Notes under the pieces: generated by a model | Database searches by the model: none | Seen by the model: only the letters and a program-made list of their open reading frames with translations | What the model was told of the DNA's origin: nothing | Assembly: GCA_009646425.1 (NCBI GenBank) | Contig: WJBW01000001.1 | Location: 432,147-467,308 of the forward strand | Direction: 5' to 3' | Length of the DNA stretch: 35,162 nucleotides | DNA from: Burkholderiales bacterium LSUCC0115 | GTDB lineage: Bacteria; Pseudomonadota; Gammaproteobacteria; Burkholderiales; Burkholderiaceae_A | Shown: positions 17,513-26,377 of the stretch, piece after piece | Position numbering within the stretch: the stretch's first letter is position 1 | Layout: each line of letters starts with the position of its first letter | Program-made: the position numbers and the translations under genes

Positions 17513-20316
17513 GCGCCACCTCCGATCGCAGACCAATCTCGGGCGCGGCAGCCATGACGCGCAGGACAGTCAACACAGGCCTTGCCGCGGCCCATCGCCG
17601 CCAATGGCAAGACAGGCTCACCAGCCGCAACGCGCGCCAGGGTTTCATCGGCCTGATCCAGTAAGTCCTCCGACGTGTCGACGCTAACCAGACTGACCTG
17701 CGAGGCCCCAAGAGACAGATAACCCAAGGCCATCACCGATCCAGCCGGCTGCATGCGTGCGTATGCCAGCAGTTGCAGATCGGAGTAATCCTGACGGCGA
17801 CGCTCCTTGAGGCTGTCTGGACTGCCGGTCTTGTAATCCAGAATCCGTAAGCCCCCAGAACCGTCACTGGGCGTTACGCGCAAGCGATCGAGTCGATCCA
17901 AACGCCCCTTGAGCCGAAGGCCTGATCTCGGCAGGACGACCACACCAGACTGCTCCACATCCACCACCTCATAGGCCTGCGCCTGGGAGGCCCACCAATG
18001 ACTGGCCTGCTCCAGCCTTGCCAAGAGGTCGGCCTCGACAGCCTCAGCCAGTGGCCAGCGCTTGGCCTGCGCATGCCATTGATCGAGAAACCAACTCATC
18101 AAACGCTGGGCGTCAGACTGCACCTCGAGCGGGGCCTGCATGCCGGAGGCCAGAACCTGATGCAGCAGGCTGCCCAGGTCACGGGCCTCGGTCTGGCCTT
18201 CCAGGGCCTCGAGGGCGTCCAAGCCCAGTGCGGCTCGCCAATAGAACTGATAGGGGCATTTGGGTAGAGCCGACAGGGCCGAGACACCGATCTGCTCGGG
18301 CATCTGCCGCAGCTGGACCCGGGGCATCTGATCCGACCGCGGCCCGCGCGACGACCCCGGCAACGGGTCTCGGTCGGACCACTGTTCCACCACCGGCTGG
18401 ACAACCGCCATCAATCGGCTCAGCGCACTGGCCCAACGCACAGGCTGGGTCGGCTCCTCTCGCTGGGCGATGAGACAGACCTGCTGGCCGGAGAGGATGA
18501 GAGTCGCCAGGCCAGAAACAAATTGCGCCTGATGGATCGCTTCGGGCCACTCGCCTCTGAGCAATCGCATCTGGCCATGGTCCAGGAGCCGGCTGAGGGC
18601 CTGGGCTGGGAATTGGCCTTGGGCCGCACCCAAGACAATCGTCTGTTGAAAATCCCCGCAGGCGGCATCCATCAGCCCTACCAGCTGTACCTGAGCCTCA
18701 TCCGATGGCAGCGGCATGTTGAAGTCGGCCAAGGCCGCAAGCAGGCTGGCCCGCGTGCTCGCCTGACTCATGGCATCGTCGGTCGGCATGGCCATGGCAA
18801 CCGACTGCAGCGCAGCCAAGAGAGCCAGGCCCGCCGAGTCGTTCGACAAGGCGCTCCAAAGCCCCAAATCCTGTAAGGCCTGGTTGAGTCGACGAATACT
18901 GGTTTTTCGCTCGCCAGAGCGCAGAGGCATGGACTGCTCAAGGACCTCGGCCACCCCTCGGGGCAGGCAATCCCACAGTCCCGCCTGGTCATCGGCGACC
19001 AATTTTTTGAGGCGTTGATAGAGGGCGGCTCGGCTGTCTGTCTCGTAATAGCCCTGAGCCACAAACGCCCCATTCACCAGGGGCATGGACAACCAATTCA
19101 TCAGGCCCGCCCGATTGATCTGACCCGATACCAGATCAAAAAGGCCCAGCACGACGCTGGCAGCCACTGTGGTGTCCAAGGTCCAACCAGAAGGATCGTG
19201 CAGGGGAATTTTGCGCCCCACCAGCAACGCACTCAGTCGCCGCGCCGCCAGTCGATCGGCCGCCACCACCGCGACCCGACCCTGCTGGGGGTGCTGCGCC
19301 AGAAACGATTGGATGGCCTCGCAGGCTGACTGAGCAGCCTGCTCCAGTTGGCTGGTCTCAACCCACCGCAGCTGTTGACCAAGCAATCGCTGCATCGACT
19401 CACCACAGGATTGGCGTCGATCGGCCAAGCTGGCCCAGTGAGACGGGGATGGCAGGCTGCCCTGAGCGAGGTCCTGCAGCTCTGGCCAGATTTGGTGGCA
19501 GTCGGCCGGCTTTAAAGAAGGCATGCCCTGTGATCCAGTGGGGCCCATCTGTTGCCACGCCATCGGGGCCAAACTGGGGAGCAAGCCATAGAGCACCACC
19601 AGTTGTGCGACCGCCAGGGCATCAGGCGGGCCGGGTGACACCAGGTGAACCAGGTCGGCTTGGTCGACCTCGGAGGGTGACCCAGCGGAATCCGTCCTGC
19701 TGGCCAGCCAGAAGACCAGGTCCTCTTCGCTAAACAAGGCTTGGTACAACAGCCAGACCGCCAACACACCCTGTAAACCTTGCATCACCGGGCTGTCCTG
19801 GCCCGCGCCAGTCTCGGGCAGAGGAGAGCCCAGTCGGCGCCAGGCCATCAGCAGCCAGTCCCATCGCTCAAAGAGTGCCAACCAATCGGCGGCCAAAGAC
19901 ATGGCACTGCCAGAGGTGGGGGCCACCAGCTGCCGAAGCGCTGGCGACCGCTCGATGGCCCAGGCCACCTCGGCCTGCCGGACCCAGGACGAGCGGGGCA
20001 CATCGTCTGGATGACGGGCACGGCTCACCACCTGGCCAGCCAACTGTTCCGATCGCTCAACGACCCGGGTCACCGGGCCCACCTGCCCTCGGGTCACCAG
20101 ATGCCGCCGCATGACCCCCGTCAACGGGGCGGAATCGCAGACCAGTAGCGCCCTGCCCCTCTCCTCGCCGGCTTGAAGTCGGTCTAAGAGTGCCTGTGGG
20201 CCGGTGGCCTGATGAGGAAACTGGCCCAGCATGGCCTGTCCCCACTGCTGCCAATAGGCCAAGGCCAGGCCAAGTTCCTGCAGTTCGGGTTTGGAGTGGG
20301 GGTGCACAGCAGCCAT
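17509..20316 (-). CDS. AddB-like PD-(D/E)XK nuclease with iron-sulfur cysteines
   Basis: A 935-residue protein. The N-terminal and middle parts resemble an inactivated helicase: no Walker A is visible. The C-terminus is a RecB-family nuclease with GSLLHQVL, a GRLDRLDRL segment, the catalytic LRILDYKTG (Asp-x-Lys) and QLLAYARM. A cysteine in KCPYQFYWR (about residue 677) and three in ACVDCPARHGC near the end are arranged like the four ligands of the AddB/Cas4-type 4Fe-4S cluster that pins the nuclease domain. It is therefore a likely partner of the downstream helicase, with which it overlaps by 4 nt, in an AddAB-type double-strand break repair complex. It is transcribed divergently from trxA. 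Annotation pipelines often call this family only PD-(D/E)XK nuclease. Confidence 0.88.
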   Translation of the reverse strand: MAAVHPHSKPELQELGLALAYWQQWGQAMLGQFPHQATGPQALLDRLQAGEERGRALLVCDSAPLTGVMRRHLVTRGQVGPVTRVVERSEQLAGQVVSRARHPDDVPRSSWVRQAEVAWAIERSPALRQLVAPTSGSAMSLAADWLALFERWDWLLMAWRRLGSPLPETGAGQDSPVMQGLQGVLAVWLLYQALFSEEDLVFWLASRTDSAGSPSEVDQADLVHLVSPGPPDALAVAQLVVLYGLLPSLAPMAWQQMGPTGSQGMPSLKPADCHQIWPELQDLAQGSLPSPSHWASLADRRQSCGESMQRLLGQQLRWVETSQLEQAAQSACEAIQSFLAQHPQQGRVAVVAADRLAARRLSALLVGRKIPLHDPSGWTLDTTVAASVVLGLFDLVSGQINRAGLMNWLSMPLVNGAFVAQGYYETDSRAALYQRLKKLVADDQAGLWDCLPRGVAEVLEQSMPLRSGERKTSIRRLNQALQDLGLWSALSNDSAGLALLAALQSVAMAMPTDDAMSQASTRASLLAALADFNMPLPSDEAQVQLVGLMDAACGDFQQTIVLGAAQGQFPAQALSRLLDHGQMRLLRGEWPEAIHQAQFVSGLATLILSGQQVCLIAQREEPTQPVRWASALSRLMAVVQPVVEQWSDRDPLPGSSRGPRSDQMPRVQLRQMPEQIGVSALSALPKCPYQFYWRAALGLDALEALEGQTEARDLGSLLHQVLASGMQAPLEVQSDAQRLMSWFLDQWHAQAKRWPLAEAVEADLLARLEQASHWWASQAQAYEVVDVEQSGVVVLPRSGLRLKGRLDRLDRLRVTPSDGSGGLRILDYKTGSPDSLKERRRQDYSDLQLLAYARMQPAGSVMALGYLSLGASQVSLVSVDTSEDLLDQADETLARVAAGEPVLPLAAMGRGKACVDCPARHGCRARDWSAIGGGA

Positions 20317-20332
20317 AGGTCTATGCTATTCT
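20303..20332 (+). promoter_or_regulatory. Candidate trxA promoter
   Basis: TGCACA at 20303-20308 and TATTCT at 20327-20332 are separated by 18 nt, and the -10 is extended by TGC directly before it. Each hexamer matches the sigma-70 consensus in 4 of 6 positions. It overlaps the start of the divergent AddB-like gene and would give a leader of about 125 nt. Confidence 0.35.
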
Positions 20333-20375
20333 GCCTGCCATTGGTCGCTGAGATCGCCTTCTGATCCCGGCCCGC

Positions 20376-20393
20376 GGCTCCCGAAGCGGAGCC
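20376..20393 (+). other. GC-rich hairpin in the trxA leader
   Basis: GGCTCC and GGAGCC form a perfect 6-bp stem around a 6-nt loop in the predicted 5' untranslated region of trxA. There is no U-run, so it is not a terminator. Its role is unknown; it may stabilise the leader. Confidence 0.4.
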
Positions 20394-20464
20394 TGCGCCC
20401 CAGGCCTCCTCTGCCAAAGACCATCTCGAATCCAACTACTTGATTACAACCCTTCTCAGACAAC

Positions 20465-20791
20465 ATGAGCCAATTCGTAAAAGCAGTCACCGATAGCAGC
20501 TTCGACAACGACGTCCTGAAGTCAGATCTTCCAGTTCTGGTGGACTTTTGGGCCGAATGGTGTGGCCCCTGCAAGATGGTGGCCCCCATCCTGGAAGAAA
20601 TCGGCAAAGACTACGCAGGCAAACTGGTCGTGGCCAAGATCAACGTCGACGAAAACACCAACGTGCCAGCCAAGCACGGCATCCGTGGCATCCCCACCAT
20701 GATCCTGTTTAAAAACGGTGCCGTGGTAGCCCAGAAAGTTGGCGCAGCAGCCAAGTCGCAGTTAACCGCCTGGATCGACAGCCAGATCTAA
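20465..20791 (+). CDS. trxA: Thioredoxin TrxA
   Basis: A 108-residue cytoplasmic thiol-disulfide reductant serving ribonucleotide reductase, PAPS reductase, methionine sulfoxide reductases and others. The WCGPCK active site has Cys33 and Cys36. The buried Asp in VLVDFWAEW and the cis-proline loop [11 protein letters not shown] are in place. Length is exactly that of E. coli Trx1-type proteins. Only a weak SD precedes the ATG. rho follows 162 nt downstream, and the trxA-rho order is conserved in proteobacteria. Confidence 0.98.
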   Translation: MSQFVKAVTDSSFDNDVLKSDLPVLVDFWAEWCGPCKMVAPILEEIGKDYAGKLVVAKINVDENTNVPAKHGIRGIPTMILFKNGAVVAQKVGAAAKSQLTAWIDSQI

Positions 20792-20816
20792 GCCCACCGA
20801 ATCCGTATCCCGTGAC

Positions 20817-20840
20817 CGGGGCCTGGTCCATCAGGCCCCG
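20817..20840 (+). terminator. Perfect 9-bp hairpin after trxA, no U-tract
   Basis: CGGGGCCTG and CAGGCCCCG pair perfectly around the 6-nt loop GTCCAT, 26 nt after the trxA stop. It is followed by GATCCAAACC, not a U-run, so classical intrinsic termination is unlikely. It could protect the trxA mRNA 3' end or act as a pause site before the Rho-binding region downstream. Confidence 0.5.
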
Positions 20841-20953
20841 ATCCAAACCACCCAACCCCAAAACCTAAACATCCCGTACCAACCTTCGACCCCCCAGGTC
20901 GAACCCAGTGTCCCAAGCCTGGAGACACTCGCCACAAGAGGCAAAACCAAACC
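20841..20953 (+). promoter_or_regulatory. C-rich, G-poor rho leader, candidate rut site
   Basis: Bases 20841-20900 contain 29 C, 20 A, 7 T and only 4 G by direct count, the composition bias recognised by Rho. A hairpin follows at 20907-20929 (AGTGTC plus CCA pairing with TGG, a bulged A and GACACT), just before the weak SD AGAGG and the rho ATG. Autoregulation of rho by premature Rho-dependent termination in its leader is established in E. coli; here it is an inference from composition. Confidence 0.55.
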
Positions 20954-22216
20954 ATGTATCTGTCTGAACTCAAAGCCCTTCCGGTCACTCAGCTTGTTGA
21001 GCTAGCCGGCTCCCTCGAAATCGAAAACGCCAGCCGCCTGCGCAAGCAAGAGCTGATGTTTGCCATCCTCAAAAAGAAAGCCAAGACTGGCGAACAGATC
21101 TTTGGTGATGGTGTCCTAGAAGTCTTGCCCGACGGCTTTGGCTTCCTTCGGTCCCCCGAGGCCTCCTACCTGGCCGCCACCGACGACATCTACCTGTCCC
21201 CATCGCAGATTCGTCGCTTCAACCTGCACACGGGCGATGCCGTCGAAGGTGAAGTCCGCACGCCAAAAGACGGGGAGCGTTACTTTGCCCTGGTCAAAGT
21301 AGACCGTATCAATGGTCAGCCCCCCGAGGCCTCCAAGAACAAGATTCTCTTTGAGAACCTGACCCCTCTGTTTCCTGATGAGCCGATTCGCCTAGAGCGC
21401 GAAATGAAGGCCGAGGAGAACATCACCGGTCGAATCATCGACATGATCTCGCCCATCGGTAAGGGACAGCGCGGCCTGTTGGTCGCACCTCCCAAGAGCG
21501 GTAAGACCGTGATGATGCAGACCATTGCGCATGCCATCACCACCAACCACCCCGAAGTCACCCTGATCGTGTTGTTGATTGACGAGCGTCCAGAAGAGGT
21601 CACGGAAATGCAGCGCTCGGTGCGTGGCGAAGTCGTGGCATCCACCTTCGATGAGCCCGCCACCCGTCACGTTCAGGTAGCCGAGATGGTCATCGAAAAG
21701 GCCAAGCGCCTGGTCGAGCACAAAAAAGATGTGGTGATTCTGCTGGACTCCATCACCCGACTGGCCCGCGCCTACAACACCGTGGTTCCAACCTCGGGTA
21801 AGGTCTTGACCGGTGGTGTGGATGCCAATGCCCTGCACCGTCCTAAGCGCTTCTTTGGTGCTGCTCGAAACATCGAAGAGGGGGGTTCGCTGACCATCAT
21901 CGCGACTGCGCTGATCGAGACCGGCAGCCGCATGGACGAAGTCATCTACGAGGAGTTCAAGGGCACCGGCAACATGGAAGTCCACCTAGAGCGCCGCCTG
22001 GCCGAGAAGCGGGTCTATCCGGCGATCAACATCAACCGCTCGGGCACCCGTAAAGAAGAACTGCTCATCAAGGGCGACATCCTTCAGAAGATCTGGATCC
22101 TGCGCAAGCTGCTGCACGACATGGACGAGGTTCAGGCCATGGAATTCATGCTCGACAAGATGCGCCAGACCAAAAACAACGCCGAATTCTTCGACATGAT
22201 GAAACGCGGCGGCTAG
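20954..22216 (+). CDS. rho: Transcription termination factor Rho
   Basis: A 420-residue hexameric RNA-dependent ATPase. The N-terminal Rho domain ([19 protein letters not shown]) is followed by the RNA-binding cold-shock-like domain containing GFGFLRSP and [16 protein letters not shown]. The ATPase core has Walker A PPKSGKTV, Walker [16 protein letters not shown], the Q-loop region and the R-loop ([32 protein letters not shown]). Length and order are those of proteobacterial Rho. It lies downstream of trxA with a possible autoregulatory leader, and rpmE2 follows. Confidence 0.99.
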   Translation: MYLSELKALPVTQLVELAGSLEIENASRLRKQELMFAILKKKAKTGEQIFGDGVLEVLPDGFGFLRSPEASYLAATDDIYLSPSQIRRFNLHTGDAVEGEVRTPKDGERYFALVKVDRINGQPPEASKNKILFENLTPLFPDEPIRLEREMKAEENITGRIIDMISPIGKGQRGLLVAPPKSGKTVMMQTIAHAITTNHPEVTLIVLLIDERPEEVTEMQRSVRGEVVASTFDEPATRHVQVAEMVIEKAKRLVEHKKDVVILLDSITRLARAYNTVVPTSGKVLTGGVDANALHRPKRFFGAARNIEEGGSLTIIATALIETGSRMDEVIYEEFKGTGNMEVHLERRLAEKRVYPAININRSGTRKEELLIKGDILQKIWILRKLLHDMDEVQAMEFMLDKMRQTKNNAEFFDMMKRGG

Positions 22217-22218
22217 GC

Positions 22219-22224
22219 TATAAT
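22219..22224 (+). promoter_or_regulatory. Consensus -10 box between rho and rpmE2
   Basis: A perfect TATAAT occurs 3 nt after the rho stop, 115 nt before the rpmE2 start. No good -35 is found at 16-18 nt upstream, so it may be a weak or activator-dependent promoter giving rpmE2 its own long leader, or chance. The short GCCGG/CCGGC stem at 22226-22246 follows it. Confidence 0.35.
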
Positions 22225-22338
22225 TGCCGGTTAACGAAACCCCGGCGCCACGTACTGGTTCCATCGGCGGGCTGAAATAGTCTCAAACCAGCAGCCGAAA
22301 TCCAGTTGGCGAGCGCGATACAAGGAAAGAGCAGAACC

Positions 22339-22617
22339 ATGAAAGAAGGCATTCACCCCAATTACCGCGAAGTCGTGTTTGTGGACATGTCCAACGACTT
22401 CAGCTTTGTGACCCGCTCCACCGTCTCCACCAAAGAGACCATCAAGTGGAAAGACGGCAAGGAGTACCCACTCTACAAGCTGGATACCAGCTCTGAGTCC
22501 CACCCCTTCTACACCGGTACCCAGAAGATGATGGACACCGCTGGCCGCGTCGAGAAATTCCGTCAGAAGTTTGGCGCCAAGCGCGGTGCTGCAGCCAAGG
22601 CTGACAAAGCCGAGTAA
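22339..22617 (+). CDS. rpmE2: 50S ribosomal protein L31 type B
   Basis: A 92-residue L31 of the type B class: [23 protein letters not shown] at the N-terminus, then the conserved [25 protein letters not shown]. It lacks the four cysteines that bind zinc in type A L31, so it should be zinc independent. The ATG at 22339, preceded by purine-rich AAGGAAAGAG, is preferred over an upstream in-frame TTG at 22306. The C-terminal tail is Ala/Lys-rich. Location after rho is conserved in betaproteobacteria. Confidence 0.97.
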   Translation: MKEGIHPNYREVVFVDMSNDFSFVTRSTVSTKETIKWKDGKEYPLYKLDTSSESHPFYTGTQKMMDTAGRVEKFRQKFGAKRGAAAKADKAE

Positions 22618-22625
22618 TCCCATGC

Positions 22626-22655
22626 GTCGCCTCCCGAGCTCAGCTTGGGAGCGAC
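22626..22655 (+). other. Hairpin between rpmE2 and the glycosyltransferase gene
   Basis: GTCG plus CTCCC pairs with GGGAG plus CGAC, with one bulged C; the loop contains an AGCT/AGCT pair. It lies right after the rpmE2 stop and has no U-run. It is probably a 3'-end stabilising or pausing structure. Confidence 0.4.
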
Positions 22656-22680
22656 AACCGGGGCAGCGAGAGCAGCTTCG

Positions 22681-24471
22681 ATGAGGTCCTCTCTTCGACC
22701 CCTGCTCTCCGCCTGGGGCGAGCCCCGCCCTTTGCCCGGACTCGCGGCCAGTGCCGCACAATCAATCCCCTGGACGTTGTTGCTTGGCCTGTGCCTGGTC
22801 TACATGGCCTTTGGCCTGTTTGGTCACGGACCATGGCGTGGCGATGACCTGCTGGGCGTCGCGCTGGCCCGCCAGACTCTGACCGCCTGGTTCGATGGTC
22901 AGGGCAGCAGCCTGCTTCCGAACCTGGCTGGTAGTGTCGTTGCCCGAGATGGCCCCCTTGCTGCCTGGATCATGGCCGCGCTGGTCGCGCCTTTTGAGGC
23001 CATCAGTCGCGGGCTCTGGGGCCATGGCATCTCAGCCCGTTGGTTCGATGACCTCTGCCGCCTGGCAGCAGGCTTGTGTCTCATGGTGGGACTGATCAGC
23101 CTGTGGAAAGCCACCGATCGCCTCGCCCGAAGACGAGAGGCCCAGCCAACCGACCCACTGGGCATTGGCCCGTCCGCCCAAAGCCTGGGCCGCACTCTTG
23201 GCGACTGCAGCGTGCTCATCGCCCTGGCCTGCCTGGGCAGCATTACCAAATGGCATGAGGCTGGACCTGCGGCCACCTCCTTCATGGTCACGGCCCTGCT
23301 CCTCTGGGCACTCGCCCTGGCACCCGAACACCCAATCCGATCGGGACGTTTGATCGGTCTGTTACTGGCGGCCCTCACACTGACCGATGGCCCGGAGGCT
23401 GTTCTTGGCTGGGCCTTGGGACTCATTCTGGCCACCCGACTGGCCCAGCCCTGGCGACTCGCCACCAACCGGTTGGCCCGAGAGGCCTTGCTGAGCTTTG
23501 GTCTGATCCTGGTCCTCTTCCTAGCCGCTGCCCAATGGCGAGCCCCAGGCCTACTGGCCGACTGGTGGTCCGCACAGATGGCCTGGGAGACCCCGGAGCC
23601 TCTGCAGGCCCTGAAGACCTGGGCCTGGACCTGGTGGCCCATGTGGCCCATCGTTGCCGTGCTCTGGGTGCAGGCTACTCGACACCGACTCTGGCAATTG
23701 CCTCACATCCAACTGATCTCGGCCTTGGTCGGCGTGATCAGCCTCGTGGCCCTGTTGGGTCCTGGCCTCGCGGACAGCCGACTCTTTTTGCCGGTGGCTC
23801 CCCTGGCCATCCTGGCAGCGTTTGGCCTGTTGTCTATGCCACGATCCCTGACCAGTCTGCTGGACTGGTTCGCTGTGGTGGTCTTCACAAGCCTGGGCAC
23901 TCTGATTTGGCTCTACTGGTCGGCCATGTCATTCGGATTTCCGGAGAATCTGGCCTCGCGTCTGACCGTCTTCGCGCCGGGCCTGAAGAACCCCATGCCG
24001 GGTCCGCTCGAAGTCTTCTTTGGTGTGACCATCAGCGGAGCCTGGATCATTCTGGTGCTCTGGCGCATACGACGTAATCGCCCCCGCCTCTGGCGACCGG
24101 TGGTGTTGAGTGCGGGTGGATTGGTCTTGGCCTGGATTCTGATGATGAGTCTCTGGATGCCCGCCTTGGATATCAACCGGGGCTACAACCACCTGCTTCC
24201 CAGATTGGAAAGAGCAGTCTCCGCCGAGCAGAACACCTGCATTCGGACCGCCCCCGATGATCGGACCAGCCGAGCCCTGATTCTTGCCAGTCAGAAGCTC
24301 AAGCTAGGTGAGTTAGGACGAGACCAAGACTGCGCTCTGTTGCTCGCGCAAGTGGGTGCCGTTACACCACAACCGCCGACTGGCGGAAAACTCATTTGGA
24401 CCGGCCAGAGGGCTGTCGATCGCAAGGATCGCGAGCGTTACCTGCTCTATCGGTTAACCGACAGGAAGTGA
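22681..24471 (+). CDS. GT-C-type (ArnT/family 39-like) membrane glycosyltransferase
   Basis: About 596 residues from the ATG at 22681; an upstream in-frame TTG at 22645 is less likely. The layout is that of ArnT/PMT-like lipid-linked sugar transferases: a first membrane helix (about residues 27-45) is followed by an extracytoplasmic loop with an acidic pair ([15 protein letters not shown], where ArnT-type proteins have Asp-Glu). Then come about ten further hydrophobic helices and a soluble C-terminal domain of about 100 residues ending in [10 protein letters not shown]. It is rich in Trp and Leu. The substrate cannot be told from sequence; a sugar or aminoarabinose donor on undecaprenyl phosphate is typical of the group. 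Its stop codon overlaps the 3' end of convergent orn by 25 nt. The motif match is weaker than in canonical ArnT. Confidence 0.7.
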   Translation: MRSSLRPLLSAWGEPRPLPGLAASAAQSIPWTLLLGLCLVYMAFGLFGHGPWRGDDLLGVALARQTLTAWFDGQGSSLLPNLAGSVVARDGPLAAWIMAALVAPFEAISRGLWGHGISARWFDDLCRLAAGLCLMVGLISLWKATDRLARRREAQPTDPLGIGPSAQSLGRTLGDCSVLIALACLGSITKWHEAGPAATSFMVTALLLWALALAPEHPIRSGRLIGLLLAALTLTDGPEAVLGWALGLILATRLAQPWRLATNRLAREALLSFGLILVLFLAAAQWRAPGLLADWWSAQMAWETPEPLQALKTWAWTWWPMWPIVAVLWVQATRHRLWQLPHIQLISALVGVISLVALLGPGLADSRLFLPVAPLAILAAFGLLSMPRSLTSLLDWFAVVVFTSLGTLIWLYWSAMSFGFPENLASRLTVFAPGLKNPMPGPLEVFFGVTISGAWIILVLWRIRRNRPRLWRPVVLSAGGLVLAWILMMSLWMPALDINRGYNHLLPRLERAVSAEQNTCIRTAPDDRTSRALILASQKLKLGELGRDQDCALLLAQVGAVTPQPPTGGKLIWTGQRAVDRKDRERYLLYRLTDRK

Positions 24472-25097
24472 TCCCGGTAGTACCGCAGCTCTTCGATCGA
24501 CTCGAGGATATCGGCCAGGGCCGTGTGTGCCCCCTTCTTCTCAAACCCCTTGTAGACCTCTGGACGCCAGCGCCGACAGAGCTCCTTGATGGTGCTGACA
24601 TCTAGGTTTCGATAGTGAAAGTAGGCTTCGAGAGCCGGCATGTAGCGGGCCATGAAGCGACGATCTTGGTGGATGGTGTTGCCGCACATGGGGGACTTGC
24701 TGGCCGGGACAACAGTCTTAAGGAATGCCAACAGCTCGGCTTCGGCCTGCGCCTCGTTCAAGGTGGACTGTTTAACCTTCTCGGTCAGGCCGGAGCGACC
24801 ATGGGTTCCCTGGTTCCAGGCATCCATCGTAGCCATGTGCTCATCTGTCTGGTGAACAACCAAAACGGGGCCGTGCGCGACGATGTTGAGCTGGCCATCT
24901 GTCACCACCACGGCCACCTCGAGAATGCGATTGGACTCTGGGTCTAGCCCACTCATTTCCATGTCCACCCAGACCAGATGGTCATCGGAGGGGCGAATGG
25001 TGGCCACTGCGTTGGCGGAGGTGGCCGAGCTGGCGTTGCTGGCGGCTGCGTCGATAGAGTCCGCTGCGGCCTGATCAGGTGCTGTGCTGTTGTTCAT
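24447..25097 (-). CDS. orn: Oligoribonuclease Orn
   Basis: A 216-residue DEDDh 3'-5' exoribonuclease that degrades di- to pentanucleotides, including the pGpG product of cyclic di-GMP breakdown. Exo I is [21 protein letters not shown], Exo II is [18 protein letters not shown], and Exo III is [20 protein letters not shown]; all four acidic residues and the His are present. The catalytic part begins at about residue 38. The preceding Ala/Ser-rich extension is longer than in E. coli Orn (181 residues), so a later start is possible, though no internal Met precedes the first motif. It diverges from the pterin dehydratase gene across a perfect inverted repeat. Confidence 0.95.
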   Translation of the reverse strand: MNNSTAPDQAAADSIDAAASNASSATSANAVATIRPSDDHLVWVDMEMSGLDPESNRILEVAVVVTDGQLNIVAHGPVLVVHQTDEHMATMDAWNQGTHGRSGLTEKVKQSTLNEAQAEAELLAFLKTVVPASKSPMCGNTIHQDRRFMARYMPALEAYFHYRNLDVSTIKELCRRWRPEVYKGFEKKGAHTALADILESIEELRYYRDHFLSVNR

Positions 25098-25104
25098 GGG
25101 CGAA

Positions 25105-25128
25105 ATGATCGCATGGTTGTGCGATCAT
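25105..25128. promoter_or_regulatory. Perfect 9+9 bp inverted repeat between orn and the pterin dehydratase gene
   Basis: ATGATCGCA and TGCGATCAT are exact reverse complements separated by TGGTTG. The dyad fills most of the 39-bp divergent gap, 7 nt from the orn start and 8 nt from the other start. It could be an operator serving both genes, or an RNA hairpin in both leaders. Neither gene has a visible SD. Confidence 0.6.
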
Positions 25129-25136
25129 CATCTGCA

Positions 25137-25445
25137 ATGTCCCAGGCCACAACCCACCATTCACCAAGCGCCTTGTCACTCGAAGAGGTCCTCGCCGCAC
25201 TCGAGAGCCGTGCCCCATGGACCTACCTGAATGGCGCCATCGAACTCAAACTGCAAGGCCTGACCTTCCCCAAAGTCTGCAGGCTGGTAGCCGCCATAAA
25301 TGAATTGGCGGACCAGCTGAACCACCACCCAGATGTGAGCTACGGGTATGGCTACCTGACCGTTCGATTCCAGACCCACGATGCCAACGGCATCACCATG
25401 CTGGACCTGGCATGCGCCGACCGCATCCTGACGCTGCTCGGATAA
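25137..25445 (+). CDS. 4a-hydroxytetrahydrobiopterin (pterin-4a-carbinolamine) dehydratase
   Basis: A 102-residue PCD/DCoH family enzyme from the ATG at 25137. The signature is clear: W-x-Y...L...FPKVCRLVAAINELADQLNHHPDVSYGYGYLTVRF, with the HHPD catalytic histidines, then QTHDANGITMLDLACADRI. It dehydrates the carbinolamine formed by phenylalanine hydroxylase; in bacteria lacking that pathway the protein can have other pterin-recycling roles. No phhA is in the window. The end overlaps rsgA by 34 nt, suggesting an operon. No SD is seen. Confidence 0.93.
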   Translation: MSQATTHHSPSALSLEEVLAALESRAPWTYLNGAIELKLQGLTFPKVCRLVAAINELADQLNHHPDVSYGYGYLTVRFQTHDANGITMLDLACADRILTLLG

Positions 25446-26371
25446 TCAGTGCCCACGGCCGTCAGGCATGGGTAGAGACCGCCACCGGCCAGGTGGCCCT
25501 CTGTCACCTGAAAGGCCGAGACCTGGATCCATTGGCCAACGACTGGGTCCTGGTCGATTCATCAGATCACCCCACTGTCATCAGCGCAATACTGGACCGA
25601 ACCAATACGCTCTATCGCCAAGAGGGTCAGAAGATCAAGGCCCTGGCCGCCAACCTAGACCTGGTCCTGATTGTGTTGGCGGGAGAACCCAAGTTTGCGC
25701 CCGACGCCATCGCCAGACTTGTCGCAAGTCTGATCGAGCAAAACATCGACTTCCAGATCGTGGTGAACAAGTCTGATCTGCCACAGGCCCTAGAGACAGC
25801 CAAGGACTTGATCAAGGGCTTTCAGCCGACCTGGCCCAGCGAGCCCTGGCCAATCATCGAAGCCAGCACGAGAGCGGACGGGGGCCTTGTCAGACTCGAG
25901 ACCCATCTGACCACAGCTGCCAACAGCAGGCCCGATACCTGCGTCGCGTTGGTTGGTCAATCTGGCATGGGCAAGAGCAGCCTGTTGAATGCACTGGTGC
26001 CAGACGCCCAGGCGCAGACAAATACCATCTCATTTGCACTGCAGTCAGGACGACACACAACGACTGTCAGTCGGGTCTACCAGACGCAGATTCAAGAGGG
26101 TCCCAGTCTGCGCGTGATTGACACGCCGGGGTTTCAGCGATTTGGCATCAGTCACCTGGATCGATCGGATTTGGAAAGAATCTTTCCAGAGTGGCAACGA
26201 ATCAACGAAGCGGATGGGAGCTGCCGGTTCTATAACTGCAGCCATGATCACGAGCCGGGTTGTCAGGTTCAAGCTCGGATCCATCAGTTGGAAAAGGATG
26301 ACCCAACCCTCGGCCGACTGCTCGAAGCAAGACGCCAGCAGTGGCTTAGGCTTTTGAAGACCAGCGCTTAG
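25412..26371 (+). CDS. rsgA: Ribosome small-subunit-dependent GTPase RsgA
   Basis: A 319-residue circularly permuted GTPase that checks the decoding centre in late 30S maturation. The OB-fold occupies about residues 8-65. G4 NKSD is at 119-122, G1 GQSGMGKS at 182-189 and G3 DTPG at 237-240. The permuted order G4-G1-G3 is diagnostic. The zinc site is Cys271, Cys276, His278 and Cys284. The N-terminus is short compared with the E. coli protein (about 350 residues). The ATG at 25412 lies inside the preceding gene, so coupling is likely. It converges on the CobD/CbiB-family gene with 6 nt between stop codons and no visible terminator. Confidence 0.96.
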   Translation: MRRPHPDAARIISAHGRQAWVETATGQVALCHLKGRDLDPLANDWVLVDSSDHPTVISAILDRTNTLYRQEGQKIKALAANLDLVLIVLAGEPKFAPDAIARLVASLIEQNIDFQIVVNKSDLPQALETAKDLIKGFQPTWPSEPWPIIEASTRADGGLVRLETHLTTAANSRPDTCVALVGQSGMGKSSLLNALVPDAQAQTNTISFALQSGRHTTTVSRVYQTQIQEGPSLRVIDTPGFQRFGISHLDRSDLERIFPEWQRINEADGSCRFYNCSHDHEPGCQVQARIHQLEKDDPTLGRLLEARRQQWLRLLKTSA

Positions 26372-26377
26372 CGCTCT

